This document shows positions 1 to 6,371 of a stretch of DNA of 7,765 bases, in pieces (positions within the stretch are counted from its first letter, which is position 1; every line of letters begins with the position of its first letter). Source of the stretch: Candidatus Troglogloeales bacterium. Its GTDB lineage: Bacteria > Nitrospirota > Nitrospiria > SBBL01 > SBBT01. The notes under the pieces are model-generated. The model was not told the DNA's origin. It made no database searches and worked only from the letters and a program-made list of their open reading frames with translations. The stretch covers positions 1 through 7,765 of the forward strand of contig SBBT01000108.1 of the NCBI GenBank assembly GCA_005239595.1. Reading direction: 5' to 3'. Made by a program: the position numbers and the translations under genes.

Positions 1-585
1 ACCGAGGCCCTGGGAGGTATCGACGAAGGCAGGGAAGTCCGGATTTGCGGCGTGGTGGTTCAGGAGCGGATCACAACGACCAAGCGGGGAGACAAAATGG
101 CCTACCTTCGGATCGAGGACCAAACTGGATCTGTCGAGGTCATTGTTTTTCCGGACCTATATCAAACGTCTTCTGCTTTTTTTAAACAGGAGGCCCCTTT
201 GTTTATATCGGGAACGCTCGATCACGGAGAGAAGGGAACCAAATTGAAGGCGCAGGCGATTGCCCCGATGGTACTGGAATCCGATCTAAGAGAGGAGATG
301 TCAGACGAGAAGGATACGCAACAGATCGTGATTGTGTTGTCGGCAGGATCGGTTGAGCCTTCCGGTATGACCGGTCTGCGCGATCTGTTGCACCGATTTC
401 CGGGACCGCTCCCGGTCTGCTTGAGGATTACCGTTCCCGATGACGACGGGTCGTTCTCTGAAACCATGATTTCCGTCGATCCAAGATTGACGGTAGATGG
501 ATCCGATCGCCTGATTCATGAAGTGCAACAGCATCTTGGAAAGGGGAGTATTTTCCTCTCCGGACAAAAAGTAGCGCAGGGATAA
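1..585 (+). CDS. dnaE: DNA polymerase III alpha subunit, C-terminal fragment (5' end outside window)
   Basis: The reading frame is open from the first base, so this is the last 194 residues of a longer gene cut by the window edge. DnaE is the replicative polymerase catalytic subunit. The visible part holds no polymerase active site. It begins with the OB fold that binds single-stranded DNA: a beta-rich stretch with EVRICGVVV, ITTTKRGDKMAYLRIED and GSVEVIVFPDLY at about fragment residues 11-55, a typical DnaE C-terminal signature. After about residue 90 comes the less conserved C-terminal tail domain, which in E. coli contacts tau. The clamp-binding motif, which precedes the OB fold in relatives, lies upstream of the window. 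The gene ends in TAA, with accA one base later, the conserved dnaE-accA order. The family assignment is firm. Whether the missing part is intact cannot be seen. Confidence 0.95.
   Translation, partial: TEALGGIDEGREVRICGVVVQERITTTKRGDKMAYLRIEDQTGSVEVIVFPDLYQTSSAFFKQEAPLFISGTLDHGEKGTKLKAQAIAPMVLESDLREEMSDEKDTQQIVIVLSAGSVEPSGMTGLRDLLHRFPGPLPVCLRITVPDDDGSFSETMISVDPRLTVDGSDRLIHEVQQHLGKGSIFLSGQKVAQG
578..582 (+). promoter_or_regulatory. Ribosome binding site of accA inside the dnaE end
   Basis: AGGGA lies four bases before the GTG start of accA and overlaps the last codons of dnaE. It supports the GTG start, because the nearby ATG (585-587) reads directly into TGA. The spacing is short for a Shine-Dalgarno sequence, so re-initiation by ribosomes finishing dnaE may help. 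Confidence 0.45.
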
Positions 586-586
586 T

Positions 587-1552
587 GTGAACGATTATTT
601 TGAATTTGAAAAACCTATTGTACATCTGCAGGAGAAGATCAACCACGTAAAAGAGTTGATGAAGAGCGATCCGAGGCAGGGCGACGCCTTAAAGAAACTC
701 CAGAGAAAAAAGGCTGCCCTCCAGGAGGAAATCTTCTCAAAACTGACCCCATGGGAGAAGACCCAGATCGCGAGACATTCGAATCGTCCGAATACAGATG
801 ATTATATTGAGATGATTTTTGAGGATTTTACCGAACTGCATGGAGACCGCCTCTTTGGAGATGACAAATCGGTTATTACAGGATTAGCCCGCATTGAGGG
901 ACGTTCCGTCATGGTGATCGGTCAACAGAAAGGGAAGGGGGTGAGGGATCGGATTGCCAGAAATTTTGGGATGCCGCATCCGGAAGGCTACCGGAAAGCC
1001 CTTAGAATGATGCTCATGGCTGAGAAATTTAACAAGCCGGTGATCTCTTTCATCGACACCACGGGGGCCTATCCGGGGATCGGCGCGGAAGAGCGGGGCC
1101 AATCCGAGGCGATTGCGAGAAACCTCCTCGTCATGTCGCAATTAAAGGTGCCGATCGTTTCGGTGGTCATTGGCGAGGGAGGGAGTGGAGGGGCCCTTGC
1201 GGTTTCGGTTGCCGACCGCATCCTGATGCTTCAGTATTCCGTTTATTCGGTGATTAGCCCAGAAGGGTGCGCTGCCATCCTCTGGAATGATGAGAGAAAA
1301 ACCGAAGAGGCCGCCGGGGCCTTAAAGATGACCGCCACCGATCTGACAGAAATGGGTGTGATTGACGAGGTGATTCCAGAGCCGCCTGGCGGGGCGCACC
1401 GCGATCCTAAGAAAACAGCCGAGGCGATCTCGAAGGCGGTATGCAGGCACCTGCACGAGTTGGAGGCGATACCTCCGGAACAACGACAGCAGCAACGATA
1501 TCATCGGTATAGAAAAATTGGCATCTATTCGGAGGAAGGTAAAGATTCTTGA
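587..1552 (+). CDS. accA: Acetyl-CoA carboxylase carboxyltransferase subunit alpha
   Basis: AccA pairs with AccD to move the carboxyl group from carboxybiotin on AccB to acetyl-CoA, giving malonyl-CoA, the first committed step of fatty-acid synthesis in the cytoplasm. The 321 residues match the usual length (about 319 in E. coli). An N-terminal helical region (residues 10-55) is followed by the crotonase-like carboxyltransferase fold. Diagnostic blocks are RNFGMPHPEGYRKALR (125-140), FIDTTGAYPGIGAEERGQSE (155-174), the oxyanion-hole glycines in GEGGSGGAL (196-204), and YSVISPEGCAAILW (220-233). The PEP..GAHR block near 265-272 is also typical. The start is GTG at 587, preceded by an AGGGA Shine-Dalgarno-like stretch at 578-582. 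The overlapping ATG at 585 is followed at once by a stop, so it cannot be used. The dnaE stop lies one base upstream, so translation is probably coupled to dnaE. Confidence 0.97.
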   Translation: MNDYFEFEKPIVHLQEKINHVKELMKSDPRQGDALKKLQRKKAALQEEIFSKLTPWEKTQIARHSNRPNTDDYIEMIFEDFTELHGDRLFGDDKSVITGLARIEGRSVMVIGQQKGKGVRDRIARNFGMPHPEGYRKALRMMLMAEKFNKPVISFIDTTGAYPGIGAEERGQSEAIARNLLVMSQLKVPIVSVVIGEGGSGGALAVSVADRILMLQYSVYSVISPEGCAAILWNDERKTEEAAGALKMTATDLTEMGVIDEVIPEPPGGAHRDPKKTAEAISKAVCRHLHELEAIPPEQRQQQRYHRYRKIGIYSEEGKDS

Positions 1553-1571
1553 TGAGATTCCTTCGTGGGAT

Positions 1572-1583
1572 AAGTTGCAACTT
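1572..1583. promoter_or_regulatory. Perfect 12-bp palindrome, possible operator
   Basis: AAGTTGCAACTT is identical to its reverse complement and overlaps the proposed -35 box (TTGCAA, 1575-1580) of the response-regulator promoter. It is flanked by a wider GGATAA (1568-1573) / TTATCC (1597-1602) inverted pair. A symmetric site over a -35 box is a common arrangement for a repressor. No specific regulator is recognised, and a 12-bp palindrome could arise by chance. Confidence 0.35.
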
Positions 1584-1603
1584 CTAACCCCTTTTGTTAT
1601 CCT
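1575..1603 (+). promoter_or_regulatory. Candidate sigma70-type promoter for the response regulator
   Basis: A -35-like TTGCAA (1575-1580, 4 of 6 consensus) and a -10-like TATCCT (1598-1603, 4 of 6) are separated by exactly 17 bp. The -10 is preceded by TGT at 1595-1597, giving an extended -10. The predicted transcript start is near 1610, leaving about 74 bases before the response-regulator ATG. It sits just after the accA stop, so the regulator is probably transcribed separately, although read-through from accA is not excluded because no terminator is evident. Confidence 0.4.
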
Positions 1604-1611
1604 GCCCTAAG

Positions 1612-1674
1612 ATGAAAAGTCATGACGCCGTTGTGTTTATTTCAGACTGCGGCATGGCTGCGTCGCGAGAATAA
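1612..1674 (+). other. Possible 20-codon leader ORF upstream of the response regulator
   Basis: ATG at 1612 opens a 20-codon frame (MKSHDAVVFISDCGMAASRE) ending in TAA at 1672-1674, nine bases before the response-regulator ATG and in the same frame. The predicted transcript start (about 1610) would put this ATG almost at the 5' end, and no Shine-Dalgarno sequence precedes it. Its stop overlaps the AAGG that probably serves the next gene. It may be a chance ORF; there is no similarity I recognise. Confidence 0.15.
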
Positions 1675-1683
1675 GGTCGGGGC

Positions 1684-2076
1684 ATGGGTGAGCGGAAGGT
1701 TCTGATTGTAGATGATGAGGATTTCGTCCGAAAACTGATTGCCGTGAAACTGCGACGTTTTGGGGTGGATTCCATTGAGTCAGACAATGGAATTGATGCC
1801 ATTGAAAAGGCGATTTCCGAGAAGCCCGATCTGATCTTGCTCGATGTGATGATGCCGAAGATGAATGGATTTGACGCCTGCCAACGGCTGAAGGCCAATC
1901 AGGAGACGTCGCACATCCCGATCGTCATGTTGACAAGCAAAACGGACCTTTCCGGCAGACCGTGGGGAGAACAAACCGGCGCACTTGAGTATTTTTCAAA
2001 ACCGTTCTCGCCGCAAAAACTGGTAGAACGGGTGGTGAAGATACTCGATCAGGTCGAAATAGGTTCCAATCCGTAA
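1684..2076 (+). CDS. Single-domain response regulator, PilH/CheY-like receiver
   Basis: This 130-residue protein is one receiver domain with no output domain. All canonical residues are present: the acidic pair D10-D11, the phospho-acceptor D54 in LLDVMMP, T84, the aromatic switch residue Y103, and K106 in SKPF. The WG-x-x-TGA stretch (W94-A100) before the last strand resembles the WGxRQGA segment of PilH/PilG-type receivers in type IV pilus or chemosensory pathways. A role as a diffusible phosphorylation output or phosphate sink is therefore plausible but inferred. No histidine kinase is adjacent. The ATG at 1684 is the first possible start, because TAA at 1672-1674 is in frame just upstream. 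AAGG at 1673-1676 gives a reasonable ribosome site. The gene ends in tandem TAA TAA and faces the glycosyltransferase gene tail to tail. Confidence 0.93.
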   Translation: MGERKVLIVDDEDFVRKLIAVKLRRFGVDSIESDNGIDAIEKAISEKPDLILLDVMMPKMNGFDACQRLKANQETSHIPIVMLTSKTDLSGRPWGEQTGALEYFSKPFSPQKLVERVVKILDQVEIGSNP

Positions 2077-2088
2077 TAATGTAACTCT

Positions 2089-5000
2089 TCACCCTGTCAG
2101 GGCGGAGAGCCATTCTCCTAGGCGATTTTCCAACAGGTAGTTTTCTTCAACCCATTTTTTCATTTGGTCTCCTTCTTTCCCTGTTGCGTCGAGGTCGGAA
2201 ACCCTTTCACGGATCGCCTCTATCCACTTTTGTGGATGATTAGGGAGCCTTCTGGCCGGGGCTTGTTGGTAAGGATAGATATCGGTGCAGATGACCGGAA
2301 TGCCTAAAATTCCCAACTCCAGGAGGCGCAAGTTGCTTTTGGCCTCGTTGAACGGCTCGACGGTAAGGGGTGCAACGGCCAAGTCCAGGTTAAGGCTGGC
2401 AAGTTTGGGCGGATAGTTCTCGAACGGTTGAACGAAATCGTAAAACTCCTTCACATAGGGTCGCAAGGCGCCGGGACACATGCCGAAGAAAACCCAGTCA
2501 ACGGTATTGGCAGTCTTCTGAACGACCTCAACGATAAGCGCGAGGTCTTCATGATGTTGTTGCGCGCCGGCCCATCCCACCCGCGGGCGCGGACCTTGAC
2601 GCCGTTTTGAATTAAGACCTCCCCAAACCGCCTGTTCGATGCAGTTTGGAATAATACGGATATCGCTGATCATCCCGTTGCAGAGGTCCGCCAGAGGGGT
2701 CGTGGCAACAATCAAACGATCGCAAAGTGACAACGCCTTGCGCAGGCGCGGTTCAACATTTCTGTACGTTTCGGACAGGTCTTTCTCCCGCCGGTGGGTA
2801 ATCAGGTCATCGAGTGTGAAGAGACGCAAGGTGCGACTGAATTTCTTGTAGTGGCCCAGTGTTTCGATTTGAATGTCGCTGATGGCGGCATGAAGCACAA
2901 TCGAATCGGGCGCTGCCCGCATCAATTCCGTGATTTTAAGAACCCTTGTCTCTCCCGACGTTAATATCGGAACATAATTACATCTTGCCATCCCCGCCTT
3001 GTTTAAGGCGCGAAAAGGGGAGATGATCCTGTATTCGCCGCACGCCTCCGGCAGAGGAATGCCAAGGATTCTTGGCCGATCGTGAAAGTGGGTGTCCCAG
3101 TTAATAATCACATTGGTTTCCAACCGATAATCGATGTGCGTCAGGGAGAGATGCTGATTGTAAGCCGGATCGTTGGCTATTTTGGAGGGCCATTTCTCCA
3201 GCAAGGCATCTCTGTCTGTTTTGTACTTCTCAACCCACTCGGCCTGTTTGATGGGGGTATCCAACTCGCTATCGAGCGTCGCAGCGCCGTGATGGATCAA
3301 CGTGGCATAGGGGGTCCAGACAATCTTGTAATTTAATTCCTCCACCTTCAGGCAGAGATCGACGTCGGCATACAATGTCGTAAACCGTTCTTCATCGAAG
3401 CCCGAAAGGTCGTTATAAAGTGATTTTCGGATTAAAAGGCAGGCGCCGGATACGGCAGAAAAATTCTGATCGATATGGGTGCGGTTCATATAGCCTGCTT
3501 CTGTGGCAGCGAGAATTCGATAGTACGGTTGGTCGACAACACGCCCCCCGCCGAGCCCCAGAATAATACCCGCATGTTGGATAAGGCCTCTCCCCGGACA
3601 TACCAGGCGCGCTCCGACGATGCCGACATCAGGGCGTTGGGCATGCAGCATCATTCGTGAAAGCCACGGCGCCTCAATAACTTCCGTGTCGTTATTTAAG
3701 AACAAAAGATAGTCGCCATGCGCCTCTTTTGCCGCGAAATTACAAATAGCGGCAAAGTTAAAAGGACGGGGATAGCGGACGATCCTGATATTTCCCCTTT
3801 TCTCAAGCGTCCTGTAATAATGGAGCGCGTCCGGCTGGGAACTTTGATTGTCGACCACGATAACTTCGTAGTTGGGATAGTCCGTCTTTTCAAGAAGAGT
3901 CTCAATGCAGGATTTAAAGAGTTTAAACTTATCCTTCGTCGGAATAATAATAGAGACAAGCGGCGTCTGGTCATGTTGGTAGAGAACCTGAAAGGTTCCG
4001 GAAAGATAGCCCTCTTTCACTTCAGCGGCCACTCCATTGCGCTTTAGGTGGGCCATGAGCGCCTGTTTGCTGTTTTCCGCTTTCTGGGTCTGCCAGGCAG
4101 GAGGGATGTGGAGTAAAACGTCCGCGATATGGCCGATGGCTGTCTCCCCGCCTTGATCGAGAACTTTTAAGGAGAGGTCATAATTTTCCGCGCCAGGAAG
4201 ATGGCTGTATCCTCCCACGTCTGCCAACATATCGCATCTAATAAAACAGTACCCCGGATAGGGCATCGAACGGAGCATGTCAAGGTTGAAATCAGGTTTG
4301 AACTTGTGGTCGAAACGCTCCCCTTTTGCGTTGATGGCATCTTCGTCGGTATAGATCAGCCGCCACTCGGGATGGAGATTGATGTAATCAGAAATGATAA
4401 AAAGGGTTTTCGGTTCAAAACGGACGCCTGGGTCTATCAGTACAACCCAATCGGACGGGGTAGATGTTGCGACGTTATTGATTGCGTCGGCCAGGTCGCT
4501 ATCGGAATCGATTTGAATCCATTTTAGTCCCTCCATCTCGTCAAAATCGAGAATCGGCGCGGGGAAGGTCGCGATGACGGATAGCCGCCAGTTCGGATAG
4601 AATTGTCCCTCAAGCGAGTCAAGCGTATCTGCAAGAAGTTCCTTATCCGAAGGGTGCAAGTCGATAATGAGATGAATGACAGGATAGGATTTCCATTGAG
4701 ACGTCATCCGTTCCTCATAGAGTTGCATGTCCGTTTCGGTGAGCGCGCGGCGTTTGATCCATTCTTGATAGTGTGTCCGCTTTTCCAGATTTTCCAGGCA
4801 AAATGATAAAACCTGGTTTTTATCCTTGAAATAATAGGTGGCAAAATAGACAGCAGGCTGCGGCATTTGAAAGAGGCTGGCCCCATGTTTTTCAAGGAAA
4901 CGATCTGCGTAATACCGCCACTTTTCGGCAAAACTTCCGCCCGAGTAGTGGATAATGATGATGTCATTGCAGACCGCCACCTTAAAACCTGCCCGATAGG

Positions 5001-5553
5001 CCGAATATGAAAAATCGATATCATAGAGATGAAACCCATCCAGGCGTGCTTCGTCAAAGCGAACAGAATCGGTTACCTCCCGTTTAGCCGCCATAAAAAG
5101 TCCGTCAATGGCCTGAATGTCGGAGACGACCGGCTCGTTTGCGCTGTAGACACAGGTGGCATAAACGTCTTCTTTTTTGTCATAGTGCGTTATCTGGCCG
5201 TGAATGTAAGGCTGGCCGGCCTGGATCCACCCGGGGCCGATTAGGCGTGTGGTCCCAGCCGCCCCGATGAGGTCGTATGTTTTAAGATGGGTCCTTAGCT
5301 TTTTTGAAAAATCGGGAGAGAGAATTTCAATGTCGTCATGGCAGAAAACGAGAATGGCACCGCTGCTTTTCCTGATACCGCGATGATATCCCTCCGCCAG
5401 TGATTTTGCATCGTGAATGCCGATGATTTCATGCGGCTCATTGCCAAGGAGGGACCTGTAGTTTTGCGTAACCTTTTTATACTTGGCGGGATCAATGCTG
5501 CAGATGATGATGGAGATCATATCCGCAACGATCTGCTTTGAAGCCTTCTGCAT
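2089..5553 (-). CDS. Four-module glycosyltransferase (three GT-A/GT2-like, one GT-B/GT4-like)
   Basis: This 1154-residue cytoplasmic protein lacks an evident signal or membrane segment. Module 1 (about 12-225) is GT2-like: MISIIICS, ILVFCHDD with D73-D74, and YDIDFSYSAYRAG (177-189). Module 2 (about 290-490) resembles the first half of tandem GT2 polysaccharide proteins (IYTDEDAI at 400-407, FKPDFNLDML at 418-427), but its metal-site position reads LIDPGV (372-377) with no DxD. Module 3 (about 530-760) is a full GT2 domain: VSIIIPTKD, VVDNQSS, LFLNNDTEV (617-625), SAVSGACLLIRKS, and YADVDLCLK (728-736). Module 4 (about 826-1154) is GT4-like: RVGWAGAQQHHEDL and NEAKSNLRLLELGILGIPVI (1069-1088). 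It probably builds several linkages of an O-antigen, capsule or exopolysaccharide; donors and acceptors cannot be read. ATG 5553 lies 4 bases after the esterase stop, suggesting coupling. Met12 (5520), just before the first strand, is the alternative start. Confidence 0.93.
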   Translation of the reverse strand: MQKASKQIVADMISIIICSIDPAKYKKVTQNYRSLLGNEPHEIIGIHDAKSLAEGYHRGIRKSSGAILVFCHDDIEILSPDFSKKLRTHLKTYDLIGAAGTTRLIGPGWIQAGQPYIHGQITHYDKKEDVYATCVYSANEPVVSDIQAIDGLFMAAKREVTDSVRFDEARLDGFHLYDIDFSYSAYRAGFKVAVCNDIIIIHYSGGSFAEKWRYYADRFLEKHGASLFQMPQPAVYFATYYFKDKNQVLSFCLENLEKRTHYQEWIKRRALTETDMQLYEERMTSQWKSYPVIHLIIDLHPSDKELLADTLDSLEGQFYPNWRLSVIATFPAPILDFDEMEGLKWIQIDSDSDLADAINNVATSTPSDWVVLIDPGVRFEPKTLFIISDYINLHPEWRLIYTDEDAINAKGERFDHKFKPDFNLDMLRSMPYPGYCFIRCDMLADVGGYSHLPGAENYDLSLKVLDQGGETAIGHIADVLLHIPPAWQTQKAENSKQALMAHLKRNGVAAEVKEGYLSGTFQVLYQHDQTPLVSIIIPTKDKFKLFKSCIETLLEKTDYPNYEVIVVDNQSSQPDALHYYRTLEKRGNIRIVRYPRPFNFAAICNFAAKEAHGDYLLFLNNDTEVIEAPWLSRMMLHAQRPDVGIVGARLVCPGRGLIQHAGIILGLGGGRVVDQPYYRILAATEAGYMNRTHIDQNFSAVSGACLLIRKSLYNDLSGFDEERFTTLYADVDLCLKVEELNYKIVWTPYATLIHHGAATLDSELDTPIKQAEWVEKYKTDRDALLEKWPSKIANDPAYNQHLSLTHIDYRLETNVIINWDTHFHDRPRILGIPLPEACGEYRIISPFRALNKAGMARCNYVPILTSGETRVLKITELMRAAPDSIVLHAAISDIQIETLGHYKKFSRTLRLFTLDDLITHRREKDLSETYRNVEPRLRKALSLCDRLIVATTPLADLCNGMISDIRIIPNCIEQAVWGGLNSKRRQGPRPRVGWAGAQQHHEDLALIVEVVQKTANTVDWVFFGMCPGALRPYVKEFYDFVQPFENYPPKLASLNLDLAVAPLTVEPFNEAKSNLRLLELGILGIPVICTDIYPYQQAPARRLPNHPQKWIEAIRERVSDLDATGKEGDQMKKWVEENYLLENRLGEWLSALTG

Positions 5554-5557
5554 GACG

Positions 5558-6247
5558 TTACTTTTTAAGTAGCGGTTTTAGTATGGGCCAAATTTGTTCG
5601 ACAATCCTCCGGTACCCTTCTGCCGTTGGGTGAATCCCGTCGGCCTGGTTGAGTCCGGGACGGGCTGCAACCCCTTCCAGGAAAAACGGGATCAGCGGGA
5701 TCTTAAATCTTTCCGCCAATCTAGGGAAAATTCCTTCAAAGGCGTCTCTGTATGGTTTGCCATAATTGATCGGTATTCTCATGCCTGCCAGGATCACCTG
5801 TACATCGTTCTTTCGTAAGAGGGCCGTTATCTCCGAGAGGTTTTGTTCCGTATGATTTAAGTCTAACCCCCGTAGCCCATCATTGGCGCCTAACTCTAAA
5901 ATAACGATCTCGGGGTGATTTTTAAGAATCCACTGAATCCGTGTCAGCCCTCCCGCAGTCGTCTCGCCGCTGACCCCCGCATTCAGCACACGGTAAGCAT
6001 ACCCCGCTTCCCGGATCTTTTTCTCTAGCAGGGCGGGATAGGCTTCCTGAAGCGGGACCCCGAAGCCGGCAGTCAGACTATCGCCAAAAGCGACGAGGGT
6101 CCTCTCTTTGAAAGCCTGGGGCGATTGTACTGTTTGAGGCGAGATTTCCGTTCCAGGAGAGAAAACCTCCCGGAAATCTCCTCCGCTGTACAACGATAAA
6201 ACGAGAAAGGCGGTATGGCATAAGTTCCACATTGGAATAAGGCCCAT
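5558..6247 (-). CDS. tesA: TesA-like SGNH/GDSL hydrolase (arylesterase or acyl-CoA thioesterase)
   Basis: The 229-residue protein carries all SGNH blocks: FGDSLTAGFG with nucleophile S57, GVSGETT with oxyanion-hole G94, GANDG with N122, and DGIHP with D203 and H206. The order and spacing match the TesA / multifunctional esterase-thioesterase-lysophospholipase family, which hydrolyses acyl esters and thioesters, usually in the periplasm. Residues 7-21 (WNLCHTAFLVLSLYS) are hydrophobic and could be an export signal or membrane anchor. They lack a clear positively charged start or lipobox, so export is only likely. The chosen ATG (6247) has no good Shine-Dalgarno sequence. Met6 (6232) is a plausible alternative that leaves the hydrophobic segment nearer the N-terminus. 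It is first in a two-gene unit with the large glycosyltransferase. A role in removing acyl groups from the glycan or lipid made there is possible but unproven. Confidence 0.93.
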   Translation of the reverse strand: MGLIPMWNLCHTAFLVLSLYSGGDFREVFSPGTEISPQTVQSPQAFKERTLVAFGDSLTAGFGVPLQEAYPALLEKKIREAGYAYRVLNAGVSGETTAGGLTRIQWILKNHPEIVILELGANDGLRGLDLNHTEQNLSEITALLRKNDVQVILAGMRIPINYGKPYRDAFEGIFPRLAERFKIPLIPFFLEGVAARPGLNQADGIHPTAEGYRRIVEQIWPILKPLLKK

Positions 6248-6255
6248 TTTGAGCC

Positions 6256-6284
6256 ATTGTGATCAATGACGATAATCGGGTCAA
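6256..6284 (-). promoter_or_regulatory. Candidate promoter for the esterase-glycosyltransferase unit
   Basis: On the minus strand, TTGACC (6284-6279, 5 of 6 to the -35 consensus) is followed after 17 bp by CACAAT (6261-6256, 4 of 6 to the -10). The expected transcript start falls near 6249, only a couple of bases before ATG 6247. Either the message is nearly leaderless or translation starts lower, for example at 6232. The -10 region lies within an imperfect inverted repeat CATTG-tgat-CAATG (6255-6268). Confidence 0.35.
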
Positions 6285-6299
6285 GCGTTATTTTTTGCC

Positions 6300-6311
6300 C
6301 CTTCCGGAAGG
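6300..6311. promoter_or_regulatory. 12-bp palindrome between divergent promoters
   Basis: CCTTCCGGAAGG is a perfect palindrome abutting the -35 box of the fixC-like promoter (6312) and lying 16 bp upstream of the opposing -35. That position would suit a regulator controlling one or both genes. As a hairpin it would have only four pairs around a four-base loop, so it is unlikely to be a terminator. No known regulator is recognised. Confidence 0.35.
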
Positions 6312-6340
6312 TTGATTTTTAGGGTTTGCCATGGTGTAAT
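6312..6340 (+). promoter_or_regulatory. Candidate sigma70-type promoter for the fixC-like gene
   Basis: TTGATT (6312-6317, 4 of 6) and TGTAAT (6335-6340, 5 of 6) are 17 bp apart, and the -10 is preceded by TGG (6332-6334), an extended -10. The predicted transcript start near 6347 leaves about 25 bases before ATG 6372. This argues that the in-frame TTG at 6312 is not the true start of the gene. Confidence 0.5.
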
Positions 6341-6371
6341 ACGGTCGCCATTTTCCGAAAGAGTAGAAGCG

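Noticed and set aside
1654..1674. ATG at 1654 as an upstream start for the response regulator
   Set aside because: It is in the same frame but meets TAA at 1672-1674 before reaching the receiver domain.
2092..2102. CCCTGTCAGGG as a bidirectional terminator
   Set aside because: The arms are five pairs with a single-base centre, so a hairpin would lose pairs to form a loop, and no T-run follows on either strand.
3718..4047. Plus-strand open frame of 109 codons inside the glycosyltransferase
   Set aside because: It is antisense to a strongly conserved GT2 module, has no recognisable motif or ribosome site, and is explained by the codon pattern of the opposite strand.
4201..4527. Plus-strand open frame of 108 codons inside the glycosyltransferase
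   Set aside because: It is antisense to the second GT-A module with no family signature; it is a shadow of the real gene.
4704..5057. Minus-strand open frame of 117 codons in another frame of the glycosyltransferase
   Set aside because: It overlaps the first GT-A module, which is clearly coding in its own frame; the shifted translation shows no conserved motif.
6300..6320. Palindrome plus T-run as an intrinsic terminator
   Set aside because: The symmetric part yields only a four-pair stem around a four-base loop, the T-run is interrupted (TTGATTTTT), and no plus-strand gene ends upstream of it.
6312..6371. In-frame 20-residue N-terminal extension of the FixC-like protein from TTG 6312
   Set aside because: The added residues do not resemble FixC N-termini, the TTG coincides with a good -35 box, and ATG 6372 gives the family's usual 435 residues beginning just before the FAD motif.
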